16,433 nt of DNA from Leptolinea sp. UBA1437 (GTDB lineage: Bacteria > Chloroflexota > Anaerolineae > Anaerolineales > Anaerolineaceae). The notes under the pieces are model-generated. The model worked only from the letters and a program-made list of their open reading frames with translations. It did not search any database and was not told where the DNA came from. Positions 1 through 7,322 of this stretch are shown here, one piece after another. The stretch spans positions 9,328 to 25,760 of the forward strand of contig DCTP01000063.1 in NCBI GenBank assembly GCA_002329625.1, in the 5' to 3' direction. Position 1 is the stretch's first letter. Every line of letters begins with the position of its first letter. The position numbers and the translations under genes are program-made.

Positions 1-348
1 CATTTCCGCATACGGCACACAGTCGTTTTCCATGGCAAAAGCGATATCTTCTCCCACCGTCAGGCCCACAAACTGACCGTCCGAGTCTTGCAGGACGGTG
101 CCCAACATCTTGGAAAGTTTGAAAATATCGAGGTTGCGGGTTTCAATGCCGTTAATTTTCAGGCTACCTTCAATGCTGCCTTTGTAGTAAAAAGGGATCA
201 GCCCGTTCAGGCAGTGCCCCAGCGTGCTTTTTCCGCTGCCGCTCTTTCCTAAAAGGCATAAAATTTCATGATCCGCTAAATGGAGGTTCAGATTTTCTAA
301 GAGAGGCGTCTTTTCATATTGGTACGAAATATCTTTAAGCTGTAACAT
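1..348 (-). CDS. ECF/CbiO-type ABC transporter ATP-binding protein (3' part cut off)
   Basis: The N-terminal 116 residues of an ABC ATPase are visible; the rest lies beyond the left edge. A clear Walker A (GKSGSGKST, residues 34-42) and a Q-loop region (VLQDSDGQFVGLTVGEDIAF, residues 85-104) are present. The latter wording, with Q-D-x-D-G-Q-F and the TV-E-D-I-A-F block, is characteristic of energy-coupling-factor (CbiO/EcfA/YkoD) ATPases rather than of the ThiQ/PotA class. It may therefore be the first half of a duplicated YkoD-like ATPase, which cannot be tested here. The ATG start follows an in-frame TAA two codons upstream, so the start is firm. It lies 42 bases after the permease stop and is probably co-transcribed with it. 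By eye the base composition is richer in GC than the permease. Expected role: ATP hydrolysis driving vitamin or metal uptake at the inner face of the membrane. Confidence 0.85.
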   Translation of the reverse strand, partial: MLQLKDISYQYEKTPLLENLNLHLADHEILCLLGKSGSGKSTLGHCLNGLIPFYYKGSIEGSLKINGIETRNLDIFKLSKMLGTVLQDSDGQFVGLTVGEDIAFAMENDCVPYAEM

Positions 349-390
349 CAGTTATTAAATCCCACTTCCCAATTCTTTTCGGCTGGAAAA

Positions 391-2052
391 TCATTGTTTT
401 TGAAAAGAATTACTTTCAAGGATAAAAGTCCCCACCAAACAAAAGGTCATTAGAATTGTTGAAATCGCCATTGCTTGACCATAGTTTGAAGCACCGGGTT
501 GACCAAGAAAACGATAGATTGCAATCGGAATGGTAGGCCGGTCCGGCATGGATAGAAACGATGTGGCTCCGAATTCTCCCAAAGATATAGTGAAAGAAAA
601 AATCCCGGCATTAATCATCGCCCGTCTTAAGATGGGGATATCGATTTTCAAAAATACTTTCCAAGGATTCGCTCCCAATACGGTCGCCGCATGATGCAGA
701 GAGATCGGAATATTTTGAAGAACAGGTTGCAAAGAACGAATAACAAAAGGCAATCCGATTAAACTGTGTGCCAGAGGAATTAATAGAGGATTATTGATTT
801 CATGGCTGAAATAAAGCAGATAACCTAATCCCAGCGTAACAGCAGAGGTACCGATCGGAAATAAAAAAATCATGTTTATTTTCTTTGTCCAAGGATATCT
901 ATCCCCAGCAAAGGTGACCATCAAACCGATCATCAAAGAAATAAAAGCAGCTATGGTTGCATTCAACAAAGAATTTCCGACCGCCAAAATAGGAGGAACA
1001 TAAAAAAAGGAATTTCGTTCATTAACAAAAAGTTTTTTATAATACTCCGTTGTCCAAGCGACCGATTGAGAATCATAAACAACAAAAGAACGAATAACTA
1101 GGCCCAGCAACGGTGAAACTAGAAAAACAGTAACCAGAAAAAGAATCAAGATGATGATGATTTTTTCGGATGGTTTAGTCGGTTTTCTCATATTTTCTTC
1201 GGAAACATGGGGCATACGGTTGGACTGAATGTTCTTACCGATTTTATTCTCGATAGAAGTTACGGCGACTGTAACAATAATTTGCAGAATTGAAAGCAGA
1301 CCGGCAACCGGAAGATTGAACAATTGCAGAGCTTGTTGCGCTATTTCGACTTCAATCGTCCTGAATTTGGCTCCCCCCAATAAAAGCACTACACCGTAAC
1401 TGGTGAAATCAAACAAAAAAACGAGTAGCATTGCAGAAAAAATTGCCGGTTTTAATAGAGGAAAAGTAATTTTCCAAAATGTTTGCCATGGTGTGCATCC
1501 CAAGGTGCTCGCCGCATTTTCCAATTTGATATCGACATTTTCCCAGGCATTTCCGACAATCCGCATTACAACGGATATATTGTAAAAAATATGCGCGATT
1601 AATATAATCCAGATTGTGTTTATTAATTGAATGGGCGGTTGAGAAAATCCATGTTTTTGCATCAAATAAACATTCAATAAGCCTTTCGGACCGATCAATG
1701 CATTAAATGCCGCAGCTGTTACTACGGTAGGCAAGATAAAAGGGACTGAAAATAAGGATTTGAGAAATTTTTTACCGATAAATATATAACGTGAAAAGAT
1801 CCATGCAATCGGCATGCCGAGTATCATGGTTAGAATCATGGATAAAACAGCTTGCCAAGTTGTGAAACCGAAGACTTTGCCGATTTTATCCCAATTAATA
1901 TGAAAGTCTTCTAAAAATTGAGTGATGACTGTTTGAAAAATTGTACATAAGGGAAGTAAATAGAATAAAAGAAAGAATCCAATCGGAATAAGGAGCAGCA
2001 AACTGCCTTTTATAATTGAAGTAACGGATGATGTTTTTCTTTGAGCGATCAC
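391..2052 (-). CDS. ThiP-like ABC transporter permease with two fused permease domains (thiamine or iron type)
   Basis: The 553-residue integral membrane protein contains two BPD_transp_1 permease domains in one chain, the usual design and length of the ThiP/FbpB family that works with a periplasmic binding protein. Each half carries an EAA loop that docks to the ATPase: ENAASTLGCTPWQTF in the first half and HHAATVLGANPWKVF in the second. The segments LGGAKFRTIEVEIAQQAL and GEFGATSFLSMPDRPTIPI resemble ThiP of thiamine transporters, but an Fe(III) permease cannot be excluded. The start is GTG with only a weak GGGATT-like ribosome site; no better start lies near. It is the first gene of its transcription unit. 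No binding protein gene is visible, and no thiamine-pyrophosphate riboswitch was recognised upstream. The following gene is an ECF-type ATPase, which is not the classical partner of this permease class. Confidence 0.88.
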   Translation of the reverse strand: MIAQRKTSSVTSIIKGSLLLLIPIGFFLLFYLLPLCTIFQTVITQFLEDFHINWDKIGKVFGFTTWQAVLSMILTMILGMPIAWIFSRYIFIGKKFLKSLFSVPFILPTVVTAAAFNALIGPKGLLNVYLMQKHGFSQPPIQLINTIWIILIAHIFYNISVVMRIVGNAWENVDIKLENAASTLGCTPWQTFWKITFPLLKPAIFSAMLLVFLFDFTSYGVVLLLGGAKFRTIEVEIAQQALQLFNLPVAGLLSILQIIVTVAVTSIENKIGKNIQSNRMPHVSEENMRKPTKPSEKIIIILILFLVTVFLVSPLLGLVIRSFVVYDSQSVAWTTEYYKKLFVNERNSFFYVPPILAVGNSLLNATIAAFISLMIGLMVTFAGDRYPWTKKINMIFLFPIGTSAVTLGLGYLLYFSHEINNPLLIPLAHSLIGLPFVIRSLQPVLQNIPISLHHAATVLGANPWKVFLKIDIPILRRAMINAGIFSFTISLGEFGATSFLSMPDRPTIPIAIYRFLGQPGASNYGQAMAISTILMTFCLVGTFILESNSFQKQ

Positions 2053-2074
2053 TGTTTTGATAATCCCGTCTCTG

Positions 2075-2103
2075 ATTATAGCATTTCATCCGGATGAGAA
2101 AAA
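2075..2103 (-). promoter_or_regulatory. Putative promoter of the permease gene
   Basis: On the minus strand a perfect TATAAT (2080 down to 2075) lies about 22 bases before the GTG start of the permease. The -35 position at 17-base spacing (2103-2098, TTTTTC) is poor, so activation by a regulator or a weak basal promoter is likely. Confidence 0.4.
2086..2097. promoter_or_regulatory. 12-bp perfect palindrome in the divergent promoter region
   Basis: TCATCCGGATGA is a perfect inverted repeat located between the -10 and the -35 position of the permease promoter, and about 30 bases upstream of the transglycosylase -35. Position and symmetry fit an operator for a dimeric regulator. No regulator is identified and the site is short, so chance occurrence is possible. 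Confidence 0.35.
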
Positions 2104-2124
2104 TTCTGTTTGGATCACATTGAA

Positions 2125-2154
2125 TTGACGAAAACATCGATTTATGGTTATAAA
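2125..2154 (+). promoter_or_regulatory. Putative promoter of the lytic transglycosylase gene
   Basis: TTGACG (2125-2130) and TATAAA (2149-2154) are separated by 18 bases. The ATG at 2161 begins only six bases after the -10 element, so transcription would start at or very near the start codon and give a leaderless mRNA. The absence of a well-spaced Shine-Dalgarno agrees. Confidence 0.5.
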
Positions 2155-2160
2155 TGGGGT

Positions 2161-4593
2161 ATGAAAAAAAGAAATTTGTTTTGGGAAGTTTTCTTGTTTA
2201 TCGGTATCAGTGTCTTATTGTTAGGCTGTGATACAAAGCGAAATGAATTAATTCGGGGGTTCTTTTATACGGAAACCCCTATTCCTCCTACATCAACCGT
2301 TACGATTACTCCGACTTTATCTCCCACTTCGATCCCCACTCCGTTACCGGAATATCGAATTGACCAACCCGATAAATATCTGTTGGTCGGAGATTATGAT
2401 AACGCGATAAGCGAATATGAAAAAGTTCTTTCCTCCAATCCTGAGGAACCTTATTATGCCGCTTCGGTTTTAGGGAAAGCTCGTTCTTATTATTTCAAAC
2501 GTGACTATGAGAGCTGCCAAAATACGTTGATCGATGGCTTGAATACGATTAAAGAAAATTCTAACAAACCTGATTTATGGTTTCAAATGGCGGATTGTGT
2601 TCGCGAATTGGACTTATATGAGGAAGAAATCAATGCATTGAATGAGTTTCTGAAATTACGTCCCGATACACAAATGCGATCCGAAATATATGAGCGGATT
2701 GGTGACAGTTATTATTCTCTCAAATCATATAAGGAATCTCAAAATGCTTACCTATCGGCAGTTGAAGGCACCGATATGGGAGAATCGAGCTGGATATGGA
2801 TGAAAATTGCCGATACCTATTCCATTCAGGAAGATTATACAAATGCGTTGAAGACGTGGCTTGATCTTTATGATCTTTCGACCGATGACACCCAAAAAGC
2901 AAGAATCGATTCACTTTTAGCGGATGTGTACCTGAAATTGGATTCCCCGGAACAAGCATATGCCCGATATCAAGATGCCGTAAATAATTTTCCGCGAACA
3001 TATGACAGTTATTTGGCTCTGCTGACTTTATTGAATTCAGATCAGACTGTCAATGAATATCAGCGTGGTTTGATTAATTACTATCAAGGTCAATATGCCC
3101 TTTCATCCGAAGCTTTTCATCGTTATATAGAAAGCAACCCGGCTCACAACGGATCGGCTTTCTATTATATCGGTCTCAATCAAATGTTTCTGGGTGATTA
3201 TCAGAGCGCAGTCGAAACATTTGCTACATTGATTGAAAACTATCCCGATAACCAATTTTATGCTTCAGCTTGGGATGAGAAATCATATGTTGAGTGGTAT
3301 TATCTGGAGAATTTTGCGCAGGGTGCTCAAACGCTAATCGATTTTGTTAAGTTACATCCGGATTATCCTGAAGCACCGGGATTCATCTATGAAGCGGGAA
3401 GAATTTTTGAACGGGGAGATCGTTTAACTCAGGCTGCGACACAATGGGAGCGATTAATCGATGAATATCCCTTATATGAAAACAGTATAGATGCATTGTT
3501 TTTATCCGGAATTTGTCGGTATCGTACAAAAAACTATGACGCTGCCCTTTCCACATTTAATCGTTTGCTGTTGGTCAGCACACAACCGGCAGACATTGCA
3601 AGGGCACATTTTTGGATTGCAAAAGTTTATGATAAAAAGGGAGAAAGTGGGAGCGCGAAGCAAAATTATGAATCGGCTGCGCAGGATTCGCCCACTGATT
3701 ATTACACCGAACGTGCAAAAGAAATTCTTGCGGGGAAAAAACCTTTATCTTTTTCGGAGAATTACAACCTTACGACAAATCTGTCCCAGGCTCAGGTGAT
3801 CGCGGAACAATGGATGCGATTAACATTTTCGATTGCGGATGAAGTGGTACTGGATCAACCTGATGCACTGTTGTTGGATTCAGATTATCTGCACGCCGAT
3901 GAGCTTTGGGAATTGGGACATTATCAAGATGCAATCGCGATGTTTGATGCGGTACGACTCAAATATGAAAACGATCCGGTAAACTCTTTCAGACTTTTAA
4001 ACAGACTTGTTTCACTCGGAGCGTGGCGACCGGCGGTTTACACAAGCCGACAGATTCTTACAAGCGCAGGTCTGCTCGAAGATGCACGGACTTTAGAAGC
4101 CCCGAACTACTTCAATTGGATTCGTTATGGGACATGGTTTAATGAAATCGTCCAAGAAGTTTTTGATCAATATAAAATTCATCCGTTCATTCTCTACGGT
4201 TTGATGCGACAGGAAAGTATGTATGATCCGTGGATTTCTTCTTCAGCCGGAGCATCCGGTCTGATGCAAATTATGCCGGCAACCGGTCTTGAATTATCTA
4301 AAAAATTACAATGGCCGCCGAATTACGCCGATAGCGATTTGTTACGGGCAACGGTCGCGATTAATTTTTCCGCCGAATACCTTTCGACACAACACGACTA
4401 TTTCGGAAATGATAATTTCTATATGCTTGCTTCTTATAATGCCGGTCCAGGAAGCACCTCCGGTTGGGTAGATAAAGCCGAGAATGATCCTGATTTATTC
4501 GTAGAGATTATTCGTTTCGAAGAAACGCGTACCTATATCCGAAATGTTTACGAATATGCAAAAATGTATGAAAGATTTTACGGCGTAGGTTGA
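2161..4593 (+). CDS. Lytic murein transglycosylase lipoprotein with TPR repeats (SLT domain)
   Basis: The enzyme cleaves peptidoglycan between MurNAc and GlcNAc, leaving a 1,6-anhydro end, outside the cytoplasmic membrane. The ATG at 2161 is chosen over an in-frame TTG at 2110 because it gives a clean lipoprotein signal: MKKR, a hydrophobic core, and the lipobox LLGC with Cys23. A Thr/Pro/Ser-rich linker follows (about residues 40-65). Residues 65-650 are helical with many TPR-like repeats, as in Slt70-type and BamD/YbgF-like helper regions. The C-terminal SLT domain (about 660-805) has all family motifs: catalytic Glu685 in GLMRQES, GLMQIMPATG, YNAGPG (759-764) and ETRTYIRNVYEY (starting at about 788). 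Total length is 810 residues, long for the family because of the extended TPR region. The stop lies four bases from the convergent cca stop with no hairpin between. Probable roles are wall remodelling or assembly of envelope machines. Confidence 0.93.
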   Translation: MKKRNLFWEVFLFIGISVLLLGCDTKRNELIRGFFYTETPIPPTSTVTITPTLSPTSIPTPLPEYRIDQPDKYLLVGDYDNAISEYEKVLSSNPEEPYYAASVLGKARSYYFKRDYESCQNTLIDGLNTIKENSNKPDLWFQMADCVRELDLYEEEINALNEFLKLRPDTQMRSEIYERIGDSYYSLKSYKESQNAYLSAVEGTDMGESSWIWMKIADTYSIQEDYTNALKTWLDLYDLSTDDTQKARIDSLLADVYLKLDSPEQAYARYQDAVNNFPRTYDSYLALLTLLNSDQTVNEYQRGLINYYQGQYALSSEAFHRYIESNPAHNGSAFYYIGLNQMFLGDYQSAVETFATLIENYPDNQFYASAWDEKSYVEWYYLENFAQGAQTLIDFVKLHPDYPEAPGFIYEAGRIFERGDRLTQAATQWERLIDEYPLYENSIDALFLSGICRYRTKNYDAALSTFNRLLLVSTQPADIARAHFWIAKVYDKKGESGSAKQNYESAAQDSPTDYYTERAKEILAGKKPLSFSENYNLTTNLSQAQVIAEQWMRLTFSIADEVVLDQPDALLLDSDYLHADELWELGHYQDAIAMFDAVRLKYENDPVNSFRLLNRLVSLGAWRPAVYTSRQILTSAGLLEDARTLEAPNYFNWIRYGTWFNEIVQEVFDQYKIHPFILYGLMRQESMYDPWISSSAGASGLMQIMPATGLELSKKLQWPPNYADSDLLRATVAINFSAEYLSTQHDYFGNDNFYMLASYNAGPGSTSGWVDKAENDPDLFVEIIRFEETRTYIRNVYEYAKMYERFYGVG

Positions 4594-4597
4594 TAAC

Positions 4598-6004
4598 TCA
4601 GGAAGATTCGATCAAATTTCGAGTAAATTTAATAGCACCTTCGCGATCCGTTATCAAATTTTCAATTTGAGCTTCTAAAATCGCATTTTTCAGCTCCCCT
4701 ATTTCAGGACCGGCTGGAATATTAAATAGTTTACTTATCTGATCACCTGAAAGAAGCGGCTTTGGTTTAATGATCGTATCAAAGTGGTTAAACCAAGCAT
4801 CGAAATATCTTGCCACATGATCCAACACTTTCGTCCATTGAGCGGAATCCCTTAATATATCTTTATTAATATGTGTTTCAATTAATTTCAGAAAAATACC
4901 GTCGATTCCGTAATCGCCGAATTTTTGGAAATATCGATATATAACTACATCCGAATATTCCTCTAAATTGAACAGTGAATGAAGTTCCATAAATGCTTCA
5001 AATGATTTGATAATGAGCTTCATTTCCGCTGTACTGAGCAACATTTTCTTTGATCGTGATTTTAATATCTCACTTACGGATCGAGAATTCTCTTCCGTTC
5101 GATAAAATCTCGCAATGATCGAGAATATCAGAAGTGATCTTCTTTCATGAATTAGATTATTATCATTATAGAAAAACTCATTGAGCTTATCACGAAAGGA
5201 GCCTAACTTTAATACAGCCATTCCGGAAATAAGATTTGATGATTCGTCTTCTCTAAATTCCCGAGCTAATATATTTATTAAATGTTCGGCAGAACGTAGC
5301 CAATCATATAACGCTTCATTATTTGTCGGATATTTACCCGGAAAAAGGAAGTCGAGGAATGCATATTTATCAAGCAATTGGACGGCGGTAACCGTTTTTT
5401 CTCCGTCTAAGATTTTGAACAGCTCATCACGATATCTTTCGATAGATGCGACAGACAGGAAAGGTCGGATTTCATTAAGCGCATGGATTAAGTCGCTATC
5501 CATTGTCAGATCATAATCCACTGCCATGCGGATCGCCCTCATTCCTCTGAGCGGATCACTTTTTAAGCTTTCCAGATTGCACATGCGCAGCTTCTTCTCT
5601 TTCAGATCGGATACACCACCCATGGGATCAATGAATTTATTCTTTTGAATGAAATCGATCGCAATCGCATTTATTGTAAAATCACGTGAATATAAATCTT
5701 CTTCAAGAGTTGAACCATTTAATTGAGAAATATCAATACAGTAATATTCATCTGAATCCGCGTTTAACAAAACTCGAACCATATTTCTGTCGTCATCTAA
5801 TACATAGAACTTGCCGTTCAGCTCATTGGCAAGATTCCTTCCGACCGGACGAACCAATCCTTCGATAACAAAATCAAAATCTCTTACTTTTCTGCCCAGA
5901 ATAATATCCCTGACAGCGCCGCCGACCAAATATATTTGCACACTGGAAGGGACTACTTTTTTAATAGACTCAAAAATTTCGCTATATTCGTATTGTTTCG
6001 CCAC
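4598..6004 (-). CDS. cca: CCA-adding tRNA nucleotidyltransferase / poly(A) polymerase family protein
   Basis: This is a class II nucleotidyltransferase that adds or repairs the 3' CCA end of tRNA from CTP and ATP. All core motifs are visible: LVGGAVRD (26-33), the metal-binding pair D42 and D44 in DFDF, the flexible SRDFTINAIA (106-115), DPLRGMRAIRM (150-160) and the base-selecting ERYRDELFKIL (189-199). The C-terminal half (200-468) is helical and poorly conserved, as usual for body and tail domains; I see no HD motif. The 468-residue length is normal. The start is GTG, three bases after the hpt stop, so translation is probably coupled. It is the last gene of tdk-hpt-cca. From sequence alone a full CCA enzyme, an A-adding or CC-adding enzyme and a poly(A) polymerase are hard to separate, so the symbol is provisional. 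Confidence 0.88.
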   Translation of the reverse strand: MAKQYEYSEIFESIKKVVPSSVQIYLVGGAVRDIILGRKVRDFDFVIEGLVRPVGRNLANELNGKFYVLDDDRNMVRVLLNADSDEYYCIDISQLNGSTLEEDLYSRDFTINAIAIDFIQKNKFIDPMGGVSDLKEKKLRMCNLESLKSDPLRGMRAIRMAVDYDLTMDSDLIHALNEIRPFLSVASIERYRDELFKILDGEKTVTAVQLLDKYAFLDFLFPGKYPTNNEALYDWLRSAEHLINILAREFREDESSNLISGMAVLKLGSFRDKLNEFFYNDNNLIHERRSLLIFSIIARFYRTEENSRSVSEILKSRSKKMLLSTAEMKLIIKSFEAFMELHSLFNLEEYSDVVIYRYFQKFGDYGIDGIFLKLIETHINKDILRDSAQWTKVLDHVARYFDAWFNHFDTIIKPKPLLSGDQISKLFNIPAGPEIGELKNAILEAQIENLITDREGAIKFTRNLIESS

Positions 6005-6007
6005 GTT

Positions 6008-6574
6008 TTATTTTTTCCCTTTTATCTTTTCTAACTTTTCCAGATCAACTACACCAATAAACGGTAGATTTCTAAAATAATCATCCAAATCTAACCCATA
6101 TCCGTAAACAAATTTATCCGGTATGACGAAACCGCAATAACGAATGGGTATTTCGACTTCTCTTCGATCTTCCTTGTCAAGTAACGTGCAAATGCAAAGT
6201 GATTTAGGATTTCTCGTTGATAAAACTTGTATAACAGCATTCAATGTGTTTCCGCTGTCTACAATATCTTCTACAATGATAACATTTCTGCCTTCAATAT
6301 TTGTATTGAGGTCATAAGTAATTCGCACTTCTCCGTTTGACTTTCTTGTGCCGACTCCGTAAGAAGATACTGCCATAAATTCAATTTGATTAGGAACGGT
6401 TACATGGCGCATCAAATCAATCAGAAATACGACGCCTCCCCTTAATATGCAAATAAATACAATATCTTCGTTTTGATAATCCCGGGAAATTTCTTCACCG
6501 AGCTCTTTTACTCTTTTTTGTAAAGTTGTTTCATCGATCAGGACTTCCGCCAGGACATCTTGATATGAATACAT
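6008..6574 (-). CDS. hpt: Hypoxanthine(-guanine) phosphoribosyltransferase
   Basis: The cytosolic purine salvage enzyme joins hypoxanthine or guanine to PRPP, giving IMP or GMP. Family signatures are the PPi loop LRGG (44-47), the flexible loop with conserved SYG (71-73), the PRPP-binding signature VIIVEDIVDSGNTL (98-111), and the base-binding region DKFVYGYGLDLDDYFRNLP (153-171). The length of 188 residues matches bacterial HPRT. The ATG is preceded by a very strong ribosome site (GGGGGAGGA, within 6581-6589) that sits between the tdk stop and this start. It is the middle gene of a tight minus-strand operon, 15 bases after tdk and 3 bases before cca, linking purine and pyrimidine salvage with tRNA end maturation. 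Confidence 0.96.
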   Translation of the reverse strand: MYSYQDVLAEVLIDETTLQKRVKELGEEISRDYQNEDIVFICILRGGVVFLIDLMRHVTVPNQIEFMAVSSYGVGTRKSNGEVRITYDLNTNIEGRNVIIVEDIVDSGNTLNAVIQVLSTRNPKSLCICTLLDKEDRREVEIPIRYCGFVIPDKFVYGYGLDLDDYFRNLPFIGVVDLEKLEKIKGKK

Positions 6575-6589
6575 ATTATTCCTCCCCCA

Positions 6590-7165
6590 TTATTTTCCCG
6601 GGACAATATGATGTTTCTTACATCGGGCTTCATACATCTCCGACGCACCGACAATAATTACAGGATCGTTGTAATTTGCCGGTTCGCCATTTATGATACG
6701 TTGCGTCCTGGTAGCCGGTTCCCCGCACACCATACAAATTGCATAAAGCTTATCTACCTTTTCCGCTTTTGCCATCAAGACAGGCATCATTCCAAACGGT
6801 TCCCCACGAAAATCCATATCCAATCCCGCTAAAATCACCCGTATTCCCTGATTTGCCAAATTATCGACAATATTCACAATTTCCTTCCCGAAAAATTGGG
6901 CTTCATCGATTCCGACGACACTGGTCTCGGGATCGAGATACTTATAAAGATCGGTTATCTCGCCTAACGGGATAGCATCTATTTCGATACCTGCATGGGA
7001 ATGAACCCGTTCTATGATATAGCGATCATCGATAATCGGTTTAAATACTTGGACTTTATTCTTTGCGATAATAGCCCTTCGTAGACGCCGAATGAGTTCT
7101 TCTGTTTTTCCGCAAAACATCGACCCGCATATCACTTCGATGGCAGCAGGTGCTTTCTTCACCAT
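6590..7165 (-). CDS. tdk: Thymidine kinase (type II, zinc-containing)
   Basis: It phosphorylates thymidine to dTMP in the salvage pathway using ATP. The 191-residue sequence shows the P-loop GSMFCGKTEE (14-23), the catalytic glutamate E88 in GIDEAQFF (85-92), LAGLDMDFRGEPFG (112-125) and the lasso domain with zinc ligands C144, C147, C182 and H185. The substrate-binding tail around YNDPVIIVGASEMYEARC is intact. The ATG has a good upstream ribosome site (AGGAG, about eight bases before). It is the first gene of tdk-hpt-cca. The 157-base stretch before it (7166-7322) is AT-rich and presumably holds the operon promoter. I could not find a convincing -35/-10 pair there, nor a terminator for the gene upstream, so read-through from that gene is possible. 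Confidence 0.97.
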   Translation of the reverse strand: MVKKAPAAIEVICGSMFCGKTEELIRRLRRAIIAKNKVQVFKPIIDDRYIIERVHSHAGIEIDAIPLGEITDLYKYLDPETSVVGIDEAQFFGKEIVNIVDNLANQGIRVILAGLDMDFRGEPFGMMPVLMAKAEKVDKLYAICMVCGEPATRTQRIINGEPANYNDPVIIVGASEMYEARCKKHHIVPGK

Positions 7166-7322
7166 GAGTTTCTCCTAAGATTTTAGACTTTTTTCTGATT
7201 TTCTATATGGCTTATTTTACTCCCATTTCATTTTTGCCCATTTATCTTGCAATAATCAGAGTATGGAAATCAGCCATCGGAGAGTCAATTAGGAGTCCAT
7301 TGGGGATTTTTTCAAATAGAAG

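Noticed and set aside
2110..2160. An upstream TTG start would lengthen the transglycosylase by 17 residues.
   Set aside because: It would bury the lipoprotein signal behind a polar stretch and would overlap the likely promoter (2125-2154); the ATG at 2161 gives a perfect MKKR/lipobox signal.
2053..2160. A thiamine-pyrophosphate riboswitch before the ThiP-like permease.
   Set aside because: No CTGAGA-like conserved core or suitable stems were found on the minus strand; the leader after the -10 is only about 15-20 bases.
5181..5516. An open frame of 111 codons antisense to cca.
   Set aside because: It lies wholly inside a conserved gene on the other strand, has no recognisable motif and no ribosome site.
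7260..7322. A terminator behind the nnr gene.
   Set aside because: The GAGTC repeats at about 7281-7298 are direct rather than inverted, and the T-rich part does not follow a stable hairpin in the minus direction.
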